Notes: generated by a model from the sequence alone, not told the origin. Positions 23,026 through 38,200 are shown, counted from the first letter of the stretch. The stretch is DNA of 64,000 bases from Cloeon dipterum (GCF_949628265.1 NC_088788.1:35822335-35886334); one strand, 5' to 3'. Program-made: numbers and translations.

Positions 23026-25730
23026 TCACCACTTAATATTCAGAGCATTTGGAGTCATTTCCACTGCATGGAATTCCATGTGCAAGTCATCATCGGACAT
23101 ACCTTTGGCGAGGGACAAAACATTTGGGTTGCTCTCTACGTTCGGTCTCGTAGGCAGTTCAGTCTTGTATCGCTGGTCCAGGTGCGCCAGAAGCTCTCTC
23201 GACTGGGAGGCTTGGTCCGGCCGACACTGGGCGCCTCCATTAAGACAACCTGTAATAAAAAAATAGGGGCAAAGCGTTTTATTCCAACAATGAGGGAAGC
23301 TGCAAATTATAATACCTCCAGGGCATGCCATCACTTCGACATAATCGTAGAGGCATTTCTTTCTCTTCATTTTCTGCACTAGATTTTGAATGTTTCTAAA
23401 TCCGTTGGCCACAGCAAATCTCAACACGATTTCGCCGTCCTTTTCCAAATTCAACTCTTGCAGGTCTGGATTTCTAGAAAAATAGTATTTAAGATTAGAT
23501 AATTTATTTGATGTCTCTTGGCGGGGTACGTTTTTCAAAATCGGACTATTTTTCAAATTTAATAAAATTCCGCCAAATTTTCGGAAGTCAAATTTAAAAA
23601 AAAAATCCCAGTGAAACGAATTTTCCCTGATATGCCGCCTAGCCATCTCACCTAGGCATTAAATGTAGCAAGTTTTGTCAAAGTCTTATCAAAATTGTTG
23701 AATCAGTGTATTTTATACAGTCGAAATTGTCGGATTTTACGACAATTTATCATGAATGGCTGGTTACCAATTCACCATGTATCTCGCGATCGGGGTAAAA
23801 ATTTGACACCTCAAACATTTATCTTGGAACATACTGAGACAAAATACGAGCCTATCCGATCAAAATCCTAGGACTACATAGAATTTGAAGTTTAAAAAAC
23901 GTGATTTTTGCACTTTCTCCATTAGGATAACATGGGAAATCGCAATTTTTTTCAAACGGAGGAAACTTGAAGGGTATTACCAACCCCATCGAACGCGCAG
24001 GTCCAACGCCGGTCTGGAAACCGATTTTGAGATTTTTTCCCCCATAGAAAAAATAAATTTTTTACGATTTTTCGGCTTTGCGCGATATTTACTGGCAAAA
24101 ATGGTTTTATTTTTGTTAAAATTCGGTCGTTAGTCCAATCGTCAACCACGAACCCTCATTGGACACATCTCGGGAAGAGCTTTGACCTGCGTTACTCAAA
24201 CGACCTTTTTCAGGGTACCCCGCAACCTGAGATCCGCTCCCATGCCGGTTGCTTTTTCAGTAATTTCAAGCACATTTGGCGATGCTCGACGACGATTATA
24301 TACCCTTGCCTTCTTGCCTTTCACCAACCTAACTCCGGTCACGCGACCTGAGATCCACCCCCGAACTGTTTGAATGCGGTTTTGACAGCGCTGTCTGCAA
24401 AACGCCCCTCTGGAGGCCCGAAGGGTCCAAGCCATTTGTTTAGTGTAAATCATGTCAAAATAAAATTTTAAAAAAAAATCTAGCAGATTTTATGCAAGCC
24501 TGCTACACCAAAAAAATCACTCACCTTCCAGGAATGTAGTTTAGTGTGTCAGGAGTGATTCCAAACAACTGTTGGCTCGCATAAACAAAAACACTCTCCG
24601 CAAAGCCGCCAGAACCAGAGCCCCTTGGAGTTGATAGCTGTTCGACAGCGCCAGTTGAGTTTGAAAATGGAATCGGATCAAGCTCAATTGGGTCATAGTC
24701 CAGCAGAGTTTTGCTCTCGTTCTCAAACATCTGCTGCAGCTCAACTGGTTTTAACACAGACAGAGGTTAATTATAATTTATTAGAGTTGGAGACGAATTT
24801 TACCTGCTGTCAAAACGCAGTCGACGTCTTTCTGATCGTCATTGGCAAAGTCAGGCCTGGACGCCTCGAGTTTTCTGTCGTAGCAGGACATGAGGGTGAT
24901 GTGATACATCGGCTTGCCTGGCTTCTTCAGGAGAGAGCCGGCCAGTTGCTGAGGAGACTTGACACTGCTCAGGTACGGCAAGAGCCAGGAACCGTGTGTT
25001 TTCTCTGCGTAGCACACCCAGCCAGGGCAGGCCGAGACCAGCACAGGCACCTGGCCAGTTTGCTTCTTGCGCAAGAATTCCTTTTGGCACTCAAGCAAAA
25101 CCAAATCCTCCGCCACGGACAAGTCGCACACCAGGTCTGCTCCCAGCGTTTTGAAATAGCCTGCAATTTATTCATGTTCTAGAAGTGTGGTTTCGTAGCT
25201 TGAGGCGAAATTCACCTGAAATCCTGTGCGCTGCTTCTAAAGCTCCAACGCTGTACTTGGCGGCCAGAGATAGGACCGCAGTGTTCGAGATGGACACTAG
25301 AACAAGTTTCCTCCTGATCTCCGGCAACTCAAAATTTTCAGTGAGCACCCGAAGGACTTCTGGACCGCTTTGCTGAGACACTAGGACGGTTTCAGCCGTG
25401 GTCACGCATCCACTGCACGCCAAACAATCGCTTAAGGTGATTTCAACTTTTTGAAGCTTGCTTGACTGGCCCTAAGGGTTGGAAATATTTAAGTACAGAA
25501 AATTTGAATTTAGTTGCAAACTCACCTCATCAATTTCCATGCTTTTGGAACGGTCAGCGCCTGCTTTTACTTTGCGATCGACTTTCACAGGTATAATACA
25601 TTCCTGGATGTAGGTAAAACCCATGTAAATAAATTAACAGCTGATAAAAACAAGTATTAACCTGAGAAGGAGTGATGAAATCATCCAAATCGGCCAATTT
25701 CAGCACGCCACTAAAGCCTGGAGTCGTCAT
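23026..25730 (-). CDS. CIAO3: Cytosolic Fe-S assembly factor CIAO3 (NARFL/IOP1)
   Basis: Seven exons (25730-25662, 25603-25526, 25471-25216, 25160-24804, 24744-24525, 23473-23316, 23249-23026) join in phase to 453 aa (human 476). The protein is an iron-only-hydrogenase-like member of the CIA targeting complex, linking the early scaffold to CIAO1-CIAO2B-MMS19 (family knowledge). Seen: MTTPGFSGVLKLADLDDFI start; N-terminal [4Fe-4S] ligands C25, C65, C68, C71 (CLACSGC); H-cluster-like ligands C179 (SACPGW), C227 (SCYDRKLEA), C377 and C381 (CPGGC); LRFAVANGFRNIQN; and the conserved C-terminal IKW. All eight expected cysteines are present. Intron 5 is 1051 bp, far longer than the others, and holds repeat-like AT-rich DNA. 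The gene converges with gene B and is divergent from the Wnt gene. Confidence 0.96.
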
Positions 25731-28700
25731 TTTAAGGCGAAAGGGACTAAAGCCACAAATTTAACGCCTACACACGTGCACAATCTCAAAATCAGCAAAG
25801 AATTGGTTAAATTTCAAGAAATTGGATGCTGGCAAAGGCTCTCACTCAGATGAAAGCATGGGATGTCAACAAAAGCACGTGACCTGTGACGTCATACAAG
25901 TTGAGCCGCTAAGCGCGAGGGGAACTTCGACGCGCGACGACGAGTGGAGCGAGTTGCATACTCGAGTGAGCATAGGCGCTAAACTCACTAAAAAATCGAA
26001 CAATCGGTTGGAATAAATTTTCTGGATATTCCAAGAATAAGAAATAATTATTAATCATAAAGAAAATAAATCGGAATCACATTTCATTTAATCGTTATAG
26101 AAAAAAACTAGTTTAAGATATTTTTTAAAAAATTTTCATGATATTATACCTACATTTATTTCCTTAAATTCGCTTTATCTTGAACAAATTGCAGATAAGG
26201 CAGTCAAATTTTCCTAATTTTGTGTACTATGTACGACAATTCTACAAAATGGTTTATCCAAATTAAATAAAATAATTGCCAGAAAATGAACAGTTGGGTC
26301 TGCAATTTTTAAATTTTCGTTAGAGCACCATCCTGATATTTTGATACATATGTAGTTTGGGTGCTACAAAGGTGTCGAAATAACCAAGTTTGCAAGAAAA
26401 ATCTAATGCAGTTTTCCGGAAAATTGGTCTGGAATTTGGAGAAAAGGGCCTTCCAGCGTTCAAAAAACGATAATTCGAGTTCCAGCTATTATTATTGTTT
26501 TATATTACTTGAGTGCGGTATAAACTGTTGCCTTAAGTGTTTGTAACATGCCTAGAAATTTTCAGGATGGAGAAACTTGTAGTTTTAGAGATACGAAAGG
26601 GTCAAAGGTTGAAAAACGGGCTAAGGTGAATTTTAAGAAAATAAAAATTGCACGATCAGTTGATTTTTAACCCACGGAACAGGCTCCTAAGGTCAGACAA
26701 GTCCATACGAACAGGAATGAAATCGAACCCTGGCGTTAGGGTAGCCCTCAAGCGATCGATATAATGAAATTCACACATGTAGCCACTTTAAAGTCACCTG
26801 ACGGACTTTGTATTGCACACCGTTGGAACGACCAAATCAATAAATAAGAGCTTTGAGAATTAAGAATTGTAGATATTAAAACAGGGCCATTATGTTTAAT
26901 TCAACCTTTATTTGGAATTGTGAAAATTGTTAATGACTCTTTAGTAGACCTACCGGCACCTTCTAGTATTTCACTGAATACTACCATGTGGAAGTAATCA
27001 GGGTGCCCAGGAACGAGAGTATAGGCACATCAGGGTGATTCCCAAGCGAGATTTAAACGAATCATTTCTAATTGGAATTAAATAATATCTGCTTATTTTC
27101 TATTTTTTTTTTCAAAATTACAACTATAACAAAATGTTTCTCATAAGATTAGTTTCAAAATATCTTTAGGACGGCTCAGACAAATTATGAAACCATGATG
27201 ATGCACTGGCACGCAAAACAAATTAAATTTTTTAATTTTGTGGGAGTTTAATCCAATTTTGCAAACAGAATTTCAGTAATTAGCATTATTGACTAATTTT
27301 TAATTTATTAGCATGCTGTTGGCGTAGGGGATAATACATCGATAAATGGATAAATGCGCTGAACCACTCTCCTGATGATTTCACGGCTAATGAGGCGGAA
27401 AAACTGCCATATGCGACTCTTCTTGCCCTCTCTCTTGCTAATTTTGTTCCAGCAACCCCACCATCTGTTCATATTCTAGAATTTACCGCTGGTAGAGTGC
27501 TAACTACTATTGCGAAATTTTTATCTCAAATCCAATCCTGGTTGAAATTCTCACTTCTCTTCTTAGTAGAGGCAAAAAATGCACGGTTGGGAGTGCGAGA
27601 AGTGTCGCCCCCGCGGCCGCGCGGAGTCCGATTTCCAGGTTTGGCTGCCCGAAAAGGGTTCGCACTTATCTGATGACACTCTTGCTAATTCACACCGCCA
27701 AACATAAAGCAGGTAGCGCACCTTGAGCCACAGAGCGAGCTGTCTGTTTCTTTATCTCGCAGACACCGCGACAGACACGCAGCAGGCGCAAAAAGCAGAG
27801 GCTTACTTTTAAAAGAAAACAGATTCTGCTCCCGATCATCGTTTCATTCCAAAATAACAAATTTAAATAAGAGCAGGCAGATAATTTTCTTTCCTCTGCG
27901 GTAACCGATTTACTGACAATGAGTTGGTTTCCATTCTGCAGGTAACGAGCTTATGATTACTCAAAATTAACATCACGCCGCCGGCTGCCTGCAGTAAAAT
28001 ACAAGCGAAGTTAGACCAATTATCAGGTTTCAGTCCTTTGAAAAGAGTCCCACGTAATAATTATTCCATCTCCTATTTGGTACAGCCGGCAGGGCTAGGC
28101 CAGGCAGTTTTTACTAAAAATTAGAAAGCGCGCTGGTCGAAAATTGGAAAATAATTGGTGCAAATTCATTCGAGGATTAGCACTTTATAGACTATAAACT
28201 GGATGTTGCAAATTATCAAATAAATTCAGTTCAAATTAAAACCTTTTAAGAGAAATGAGCAATTCCAGACGAATTTGGTGAATTTTTAGGTGGGGAAATT
28301 CCAAGTTTCAGATCATTATTTTTTTGTTTTCTCCAAAATCCCCCAAAAATAAAGGGAAAGTATAATTTTTGATTGAGTACTGAAAAAAGCTTACAATTTA
28401 TACCATCTAAATTTATTTCTGATCTTGAACAAATTTTCAATTAACAAAAGAACTGCAGGTCAAAGGTAAAAGAATTCAGAGAATTCGATTTTTCAGGGTG
28501 ATAGCCCCCTTTGATTTTTTCTGCACTATCAAAGCGAGTTTCATGCTGACAATCATTACAGTTGTGTGGCAATCTTAGTTTGAAGCTTAAAAACCGGCTT
28601 GAAACTGCGCTGCCGTGAATTTCCCTTTAATTGAAAATGTGCCTTGCGTCGATTAAATAAAAAAAATTACATAGCACCCAAATTGAGATGAAATAAAACC

Positions 28701-29276
28701 TTCAGGGTCCAACCCTGAGTGTCAAAATAGGGAAAATCAAGTTTAGTTTCATTTCTAAGGTTTTCGACCCTGAGTGTAGTTCAAAAATAATTAATATTGT
28801 TCATCTCAGGTTCAGTTCGAACCAGTTGAATACAAAATTTGCGTCCAGGAAAAATAATTTTAATTTCAAAGCTGCGAAAGAATGCCGACGAGACTGTGCT
28901 CTCAAGAGTCGCGTATTAGTGGCTAGAAATTCCTTCATGGACGCGCAATTGAACAAAGAGCTGGCTCAATTATGCCACCTACTCCGCAATTACAAACCCC
29001 TCCCTAGGGGGCGTGGCTTTACCTGATGCCGTTTGTGTGTGTGAGTGAGCTAGCGCGGCGGCAGATTTTCTTTTCGCCGCAGCATCCGCGCGCGGCACAA
29101 AAAATAAGGCTCACAAGTGCGCGGCGCGCGGAGCAGAGCGGTCCAGCCCGAGAAGAAGAGGAAAAAGCGAGAGTGCGCCCGCCGCGCGATCGGCAGTGAT
29201 GTGACATGACACCCTTGCGCTTGTCGACGTCGTACTTGTGGTTGATGCGACAAAGCGGACTGCCGCCTGTGACACT
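25731..29276. other. Intergenic region between CIAO3 and the Wnt gene
   Basis: This 3.5-kb divergent gap contains the CIAO3 promoter near 25731-25900 and, at the other side, a GC-richer stretch (about 29020-29276) with a likely Wnt promoter or 5' UTR. The middle is AT-rich. I found no convincing open frame, tRNA or long repeat, and cannot exclude unsplit enhancers. Confidence 0.4.
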
Positions 29277-32200
29277 ATGTGGCTAGGGGCCCGCAAAGGT
29301 CCAGACAAAGCGAGAACCCTTCCGAGTCGCGGCCGCGTTTCCGACCTCAACTGGCACACCCGCCTCCTCTGTGTCCTGTGCGCCACCTTCCTGCTGCAAA
29401 CCGTCGGCAATCTCAGGTAATTCCAGACCGAAAATTTATTTAGCTGATATCTTGCTAGAATAAATTGGTCCTTTTGTGCAGCGCAGATGAATGGGATGAA
29501 ACTGGCCCTTATTTTATTCTTAATTTGATTTTAACAATAAAAAAATTGATATCCCGAATGGAGGAAGATTTATAAATTTAATAGGCTCATTTATATTTAT
29601 AAAAAACGTTCCGCCTTAGTAGTCGGTCATTGGCTTGTCTTTCAAATTTTAATGAGCTGAAATATCGTTAAATTTTTATCTACTTTTATTTTAGGAAAGA
29701 ATCAAATGGCTTTCCCAGCGCTTTAAAATTTATTTTGCTTGCCAAAGCGTAAAAACCTGCAGAAATCGGTGAAACTGTTCTTTGCGAAATATAAAAAATT
29801 CATTTTTTCATTCTAAGCATAAGCAATTTGCTTGAGAATCGTATTAGGTGAAAATCCATTTTCACAGGCATAAAAACTCCTTTGCTTGTCGTGTCAGAAC
29901 AGTTTCAAGGAAATTATTTAATTTAATGAAGACTTGCTGAATATCGCACAATGAGACATTTCAGGTAATTTTGCATTCAATCCTCGCAAAAACTGGTTTT
30001 TGCATTAAAAGCAATTTTAATAATCGACGTTTAGGTTTAAATGGATTTTGCGTAATCAACAAGTCAATGTGCAAAGATTCAATTGCTACAAAGTAACCGC
30101 GCAGACACTTTTGCCTGCTTAGTAAGTGTAAATTATGACTCTTATCTAAGAGTGAAAAATTATGAATTTTAATGGGACACCTCCTCGAGCGGGAAATTAC
30201 AAAAAGTGAGTGCTTTTTGTAATAAATTACTACATTGAGGCAAAATCAAAATTTCAAATCCGAAGCACAAGACGAAACCCTGCCCATCAGCTGTTTCTTC
30301 GCATTTACATAAAGGCGCAGAAAAATTTCCAAGAAGGAGGAACATGAAAGAGCGCAAAAAGAAGCTGATACGACGGGCGGAGAGTGAGTTATTGAGCCAG
30401 ATATATGAATTTATTTCAGCCGCGAGCGGCTACTGCCGAAAATATAAAAAAATAAATAAATAAATACAAAGTGCTGGTTGCGCTGCGAGCAAATTTCCAG
30501 CTCGCCGGGACATATATAAATTTCGGAGCAAAAAACGCGTTTCGAGCAGCAAACAAAGTGTACAGGCAAAATGCTTAGATTTGATCTCTCGTGTCGGCGC
30601 TGTTATAAATCCCGAGACGGTTGCTGAAAAATATTTCATGCAGATTATGTCCGCGCCTGCCGACCCGAGGAAAAAAATACTCGCGCCGATTACTTCATCT
30701 CACTGGCCCAGTGCTCTTGAGAGCCGCCGCCGGACCTGGCCGCGCGAAATTGTATTTGTTCATCACATTAAAGAGCGTGTCATTTGAAATTATTGGTTGT
30801 CAACTAAAATGGCTGACAGCGGATTATTTTGATTCAGTTGTTTACGTACTAACGAACCAGTCTAAAACGATTTACTTTATTAAACTGATTTTTCAACAAG
30901 CAACAAGAAATGGATGGTTGGAAAGTCGAGAAATTGTAAAAAAGAAACACATACAGAAGGAAACAAAAATCCGAAAAATCATAGCCACAGAGAATTTTGA
31001 ATCAGCAATCATTGCAAACGTAAAGGGAAACGAGCAACGAAGCTAAGACAATACTGCAACACGCATATCCCCTCAATTAATAATAAGTCAAAAATACCTT
31101 CATTTCTTTCTTTTGTGAGCCGTTTTTAGAGTGTGAAAAATTGTTCCAAATGTCACAAAAATTGACACGCGCATTGTTAGGGCATTTTTGTGAGATATTT
31201 AAACATTTAAGGGATGTTTTGCCGGCTGCCGAATGTCAGATGTGCCAAAAGGTGGTTGGTTTAGCGACTTGAAATGCTCAAATAGCTCAACGGGCTGGTT
31301 TTCACACCTTCCAGCGGCCTTAGGGACAAATATAAAAGATTTCATTGCGGGGAGGCGCAAATATGGCCTCAGTGGGCTCAAGCTCCTCTGCCTCTCTCAT
31401 ATTATTGGGCTTGTAGCCCACGGGATGTGCGGAGCAGAGGTTAAAAAATTCTAGAAATGAATATGATTTCTGATTTTTCTTTTATTTTGAGTAGTTTTGA
31501 AATGATGCAAGAACTGATTAGTTAGTAAATAAATTATCCAGATAGCATCTGCTTTTGAGCATTACTTCATGAAACAGATATCATTACCAGTTTTCAAACC
31601 ATTTTTCTATATCCAACTATTATCAAAAATATGATCGAGCAATTTTCATTTGCTGGGAGTTCTTTTGAAATCTGGCGTCTGCAGAAAAATAAGCCATGAT
31701 GATGTATTCATCTTGCTATGAAGCACCCCTGGGCGGCATTTCAATTAAGCGTCACAAATCGGTGCTGTTGCCGCCGCAGAAAAGCCAAACAACCAACTAA
31801 AACGTGTTCCGCTCACTTGTGAAATAGATTTCAATTTTCATAAATCACGCCGGCAGCTGATCATTAATGGGAATTCAGCGGTCGGCCGGCGGTTGGTCGG
31901 ACACGGCGGCGGCGGCAACAGGAATACCTCAAGGGTGGGTTGGAAAGGGTCGCTTAATTCTTTTTTACGACCTGACGAGTATGTTCATTACCGCGCGTGG
32001 ATGCTTTGTGATCATGGTATTTCTACGCTCCGGGCACTAGACTGCCGCGCGCGATAAAATGGTCCATTCTGGCGAGCGAGACACGAAAACACTCTTAGCC
32101 TCGCCTCATTACAATATCAAAAACAACCCTTCCCACGCTAAGCTCCCCTAATGCTGCTTTGGATTTCGGCACAGCACTTTGCCACTTGGTCAATGAACAG

Positions 32201-35200
32201 CGCAAATTGCGACTCTTTGTGTCCAGTTCGGCCGTTCAAATCTCTTCCGAATGTGAAATCCATCCAACGGGCAGGTGGAAAAAGAATGGAAAGCAAAAGT
32301 CATCGCGGAGCAATCGGAAAGGAAAACGAATTTATCTTCCAGGAAGCATAAACACCATTTCTGAAAAGGAGATATTATCTTATTAAACCATCGTGCACGT
32401 TTGCCTAAAACTTTGCATGTTTGCTGCCGCGCGCAGTTGTAGTAAATTATTATTAAATATTTATCTTTCCATTCTGCGCTGACCATCGAGTGAAGTTAAG
32501 CAGACGCGCCGGGCCGCGCGGACATTAACCGCCAATGTGGAATGCAAAGCATTTGGACTTGCGAATAAACATGTTAAAGGCGCTGCTCGAGACTAAAATG
32601 AGAAAGAGTGACAATTTAATTAATGTAAGACAGTTGTTGGCGTTCGTTCTCCGTTGGGCTGGTTTGGCGGAGAATTCTATATTAGCCCACGCCGTGCACC
32701 ATAAATTTCCCTTATTCTGACAGTTAAAACGCTTGCACGCACCCAAGCCCGTGTGAATTTCACCTCGATACATCAAAAATGGCTCTGAGAGAGGGATAAA
32801 TTTATTCCAGACTGGATCAAATAGTTTTGAAGCTGTTTTCTCTAAAATCAGGACCGGAAATTTTGGCTCATTCCGATCCCTGTCGTTGCGAATTTTGACG
32901 AAAGTCCCCTTAATTGTGAAATGAATCGTGATTAAAATAAAAAGAAGATTTACGCTCGCCAATTTTCAAAAATTAATTTTAAATTGTGAAACTCATGACA
33001 CGTGCAATAATTGTTATTTCAAGATCCGATTATAAATTAATGCTGATCTTGTTTGTAAATATGTCAATTTATTTGAACGAGCCCGTCTCTCTAAACAAGA
33101 AATATGTATTCAGATTAGCGAGCTGCCCGTTTTCCGAGTGGGGCAGATCCCTTTCTATATTATAAGCGGCGTGTTATTATTTTAAAATATGATCCCAGCC
33201 ATAACTATTTCGGAGAGCGAGCGGGGCAATCCATCATTAGGCGATTATAAAGCCCGTGTGTATGTATAGCATCGGAAAGTAATTTACTTAATGATTTTAT
33301 GTTAATTCTCCCTACAGTTTATTTTATAATAGATGGGAGCCGCTTTCACGGACGTAAAATAATTAGGCCGAGACTCTGGGCAAGCAATTAGTCTCGAGTG
33401 ATATCAATTTTCTGCACATTTAGCAATGCGTGCTAATTGGAAAATTGATGAGGCGCTGCCTATCTTATCACAAAATCGGACAAGTCAATTCCAATCCTGT
33501 TATAATGAATAGTTGTCCACTGCGCTGCACGGTGATCACTCATTAATTATTCCGGAAAAATGCCCACGTGCGTACGAGGTGCGTGCGCTCACTCTTTTTT
33601 ATTCATAGTGTGGGTCGCAACCGGTAATTAATATTGCTGGCTGGCGTCAAATCGGCAAGCCGGTGATTTTTCACCAATTACGCGCCTGTGACTCAACACT
33701 GCCAGTGGCAGCCCGAACAGAAAGCCGGAGCCGTGAAATTTAAACGTTTGCCACTTTTGAGCGTATAATCACGGACTTAAAAATATCATAAGTAATGGTA
33801 ATTGACAACAAATTGCTTTTAAAGCACCGGCTGACGCTGAGTATAGGTATTTGTATATTATTGAACCGTTAAAAGCCCAATTTGGCAGTGGTCCATGTTG
33901 TATTGAGATGATTTTTATCGCGCCCACCACCGTGGAAGCTGAAACTCCTCTTCTCTCTGCTCTGCTGTGCGCGCCGAGAGGACGACGACACGTTTCTCTC
34001 TTGGTATTCAGATGAGTCCGCAAAGAAAGTGCTGTCAATTTATCTGCTGATCGCCCATGTAATTGAGATAATTGTTTCACCAGCCATTTGGGATTGACGT
34101 CGATTAATCATTCCGCTGACCACCTCCAGATGTTGACCGCAGATAAAGGTTATTTGGTGACGCGCGGCCCATCCAACAGAGAAATTAGCCTCTCGTTCGA
34201 ATTAATTGATGGCTCGAATTAGAGGAAATCTAGTTAAAAATTTTCCTGCTGCGCCAGGATTTGAATGCGGCAGTAAAAAGTAAAGTTTTAAAAGCACGTC
34301 CATTAGACAATTAGCCACCCACTTGGATTCGCCTCTAAAAGGTTGTTTCATTAATCAGAGCCGCGTGCATTATTTTGTGAAATCGCAAGTTGACCGTGCT
34401 GGAAATTTCTCATTTTAAAAGCTTTGCCGAGATAAATACCATATAATTTACAAAAGAGCTAATGGCTCCATTCAAACGCACACGCGCACTCGCGCGGCTT
34501 CTTTCAATAAATAAATAAATCACCCGGCAAAGTGCTGCTAATGAAACGCGGGCAGTTAACAAGTCAATTCGGGTTTTCGGAGATGATTCCGATCTGACAA
34601 AGCCTTTAAACCCAAATAAAGATTGAAATCGGCTAATAATACGACTATTAGAGCGACGTCGCGAGAGTGAAGAGCAAACTTTAACCTTGGCCGGATCACT
34701 AGAGGACCAAACTCCTTTCCTCGAGTGCTGGGCTTGCGGAATTTTTCAGCTCGTGTACGTACTGGCAAAAAATCGCTGAGCGCCTTTAATTAAATTGAAA
34801 CAGATTTATTTATGGTTGTTGCCGCGAAAGCGTTCCGCTCTTCGCAGGCAGATGAATTAACCTTGAGTTGGGGGCCCATTGCCGGCGCACAGCAGCCAAC
34901 AAATAAACGCAAAAAGAATTTTCTACCGAGAAACGATCGATTGTAGTCAATGGAGCTGCTGATATAATGAGCAGATTTATTTCACTCGGCGGTGCAGCAG
35001 TCGATCGTGCTTTTTCTCTCCAACCCGCCGACGAGGAAGCTAGTCTGCCTCAGCAAAGATTTGCTCCTTTTCGCTGTTGCTGTGCTATGATGTACCAGTC
35101 AAAAGGCGGTGGGTTCTAATCCACGTGTAATCCGTTTTACGAGATATTCCGCCAGCGACGCAAATGTTCCGTGAAACGCGTTTGTCGGACATTCTGCAGC

Positions 35201-38200
35201 AGCAGTGAAGGACTCGCATGATATATATGGCACATAATATGTATGACTAAACAACTTTTACTATTTTCCTTGTTCAAGAAAATATTATATAAATCCTCTT
35301 TTACTATTTTACTATATTTTATTGAAATAATCTTGACCCCCTGGTCACGCTGGAAATGAGTAAATTGATGCTAAATTACGATGAAAAACAATAATTTCAT
35401 TATTAAAACTAATCTTGGCATAATTTTGTCTTGTCTCGCTTTCAACCTGAGAAAAATAGTTTCCAAGAGTTTTACATGGGGTTGACACCCTCAAACTGCT
35501 TCGGCTATCTGTGGGAAGTCATGACTAGTCAAATGGTGTCAATTTTTTTTTATAAATTGATGCTTACAAGCCAAGATTTGATAAAAAAACGTTCACATAA
35601 TAGAAAAATTGAAAAAATATTGTCTTCCAAGGTGCAAAAAGGGGGTCGAATGGTTGGCACCCTAAATCTGCTTTGTCTATCCAGGATAAGTTGAGACGAG
35701 TCTTACGGTGTGTGGTTTTTTAAAATCCGATAATTATAAGCTGAGATTTCAGTGTGCAAACATTTTAGAGAAAAATCAGAAAAAGAACAAAATTTTTATT
35801 TTTTATTAATAAAAAAATAAAGAAAGATTCCATTTTTGATCTAGACAAATTTTTTGCGGTCTAGTGCGCCCGTGTTATTCGTTCGTGGTGTTATGCGGGC
35901 CCGAAATTCAGCTTTCGTGCTAGTACAGTGCGCGCCTTTCCCGGTCCTCGGACAGGGATAAAAAATAATATGGAACCAACCTGAAAATTTTCATGCTCAA
36001 AAGCCGGAAATTTTGCTTTGAAATGCCCGCAAACCCCTTAAAAATGGGACATATTGTATTTATCCATGAAGAGTGAGATTGAAAGTGCTAAATAAAATTA
36101 TTTTTATTTCCTTTTTTAATTAATTTACAAGTTCAGTGTCAAATGGGGACTAAAAAATTTAAGTAGATCGAACTACTTAAATCTAATGATATGAATTAAT
36201 TTGTTTCAGTTAGTCATTATTTCGTATACTTGAGAATTAGTGTCGTTAGAGACAGTTGTCATGTCAGCGGATTTTCAACTTTTCTTATCTGAATCCGTGC
36301 AATTCAAGTTTTATCGTACATATCACACCCTGGTTAACCGCAAACAATAATACAAGAAACCAGTTCTGCACACAATATTTGTTCTCTTTTGTACCGTTGC
36401 CGCATGTAAATATTGATCAAAAACTGCGTTTAAGTGAACGTAAATGCAATGCCTGCTGGCCTTTCATGTCCCATAAATATTTATTGCTCAGGCAGAATGC
36501 AGTATATTGTTATTTCACGTAGCTCATCTATTAACTTCTGCCGTTTGTGAGACCGTAATCCTTTTATTGATGGCAAAGAGTGTTTTATCGGATTATAAGT
36601 ATCTGGTTGCATTGCGCAGCTCGTTCCTTGATTTTCCTATCGAGTTACGGCAATATATTGAATTCCCTCTATAGGCATAGTTGGTCCAAAAGATAAGAAT
36701 CAATTTTGCTTCGGAAGAGACACACACATTTTTTAATCTAGATTAAATCACGTTGCGAATTTAATGCAGATTGTTTTAATATTCCGTTCGCGTGATGTGC
36801 GTGGCGAATGAGCGATTTAAATACTTCCGAGTTGGTTGGTGTGTGTGTGCGTATAACCTTTTTTGTCACGGAAAGCCTGCACCTTGAAAGCCTGTCATTA
36901 TCGTAATAATGCGCCGACCGCTCCCTCGCCGCGCGCGGTAATCCAATAATAATTGTCCTCATCAAATGTTTATTATTCAAATCCACTTAACCGGTTCCTC
37001 TCTCCGAAAATAATTCCCCGCGCTCAATAAAATAATCGACCTACAGAGCGAGATGCGGTGCGTACCTTGGACGCGGACGGAGTGAAAACGATACTCGCGC
37101 CCGGTGTGAGTGTTTTTATTACGAAAATATTCATAATTTTAACACCTCTGCATTCCATTTTGAGAAAAGGGATAAGCTTCGGAGGGAAATGTGATGAATT
37201 ATTTATTATCGGAGTGCTAGGCGGTCGTTTCCTCGTCCACAGGCGCCGGCCGCGGAGATTTGAACGAGAGTAAATACGTTAGCCGACGCGATATTCGCTT
37301 AGTCGGACAAACGAGCCGTTCGTGTGTGTGTGTGTGTGTGTGTGGATACACATTCGACATTAGACTCGTTTGTGTGTGCGTACGAGTGTGTCGGTGTATA
37401 TTTTATCCTCTTTGATAAGGGCTCATATAGCGGGAAAAACGTGTGCTGGCCTTGTTGACATGATAAAACTATTAAGGATGCCTCAATAAAACACGTACCG
37501 CGCTCAAACGCTGATAAAATTGTTTTGTTTAATTAACGAGGCGAAGGATTTATTCATCAGAGTGGCTGTAAAGATTGGGCGGATTTCTCTAGCTGTAATA
37601 ATAAAGTGGAATCATATACTGGAAATAAGATAAAGATGTAGGGAAACCGGCAAGTCCTAGAGGCTAGATTCGCGGCAGGGTGCATCATATGAACATTAAT
37701 ACCTTTCCTCCGCTCTCAATGAGATTAATTTTTATTTTATTCTATTTACAATGCTGTTAAATAGATTTTATAACGGCTAGAAAAAGGAATAAAGAGGATT
37801 GATTCTGCAAAATCCTGGAAAATGCTTGTTGCCAGTGCATTAACGCGTTCCTTAGGATTCAGTTGAAGCCAAAAAGTAGAAGTGTAACCTTTTTAGAAAA
37901 GTGGCTGCAAAAATGGCGAGGACTGTCTGCTTACTTGAAATCCTATTTTATTTCACAACAAAGAGTGTTCCTAAAAGGTTTTATACGCTGTGGGACAGAT
38001 CTCGATGAGAGGAATCGAAATCTGCCAAGAAAATGTGGGCAAGCTGTAAATTTTGGAGGAAATTTGTATTTTTACTGTAGCAAGGTCCTTTTTTGATTAA
38101 TGCAAATTGTAGAACAAATTGTTTATCGATCCAACTGCTTATAAAGCACTTTAAAGCAGTAGTGCTTTCCTTGAAAAATAAATTCACTGAACGTTCAGCT

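Noticed and set aside
26690-26770. Inverse-strand B-box-like GGTTCGATTTC suggesting a SINE head
   Set aside because: No paired T-stem, A-box at the right spacing or second copy was found in the window.
30621-31046. 141-codon plus-strand open frame in Wnt intron 1
   Set aside because: Non-ATG context, no domain, and AT-rich composition like the flanks.
35083-35160. tRNA-like B-box (GGTTCTAATCC) with a short T-arm-like stem
   Set aside because: No acceptor stem, D-arm or anticodon arm can be formed around it; a chance match.
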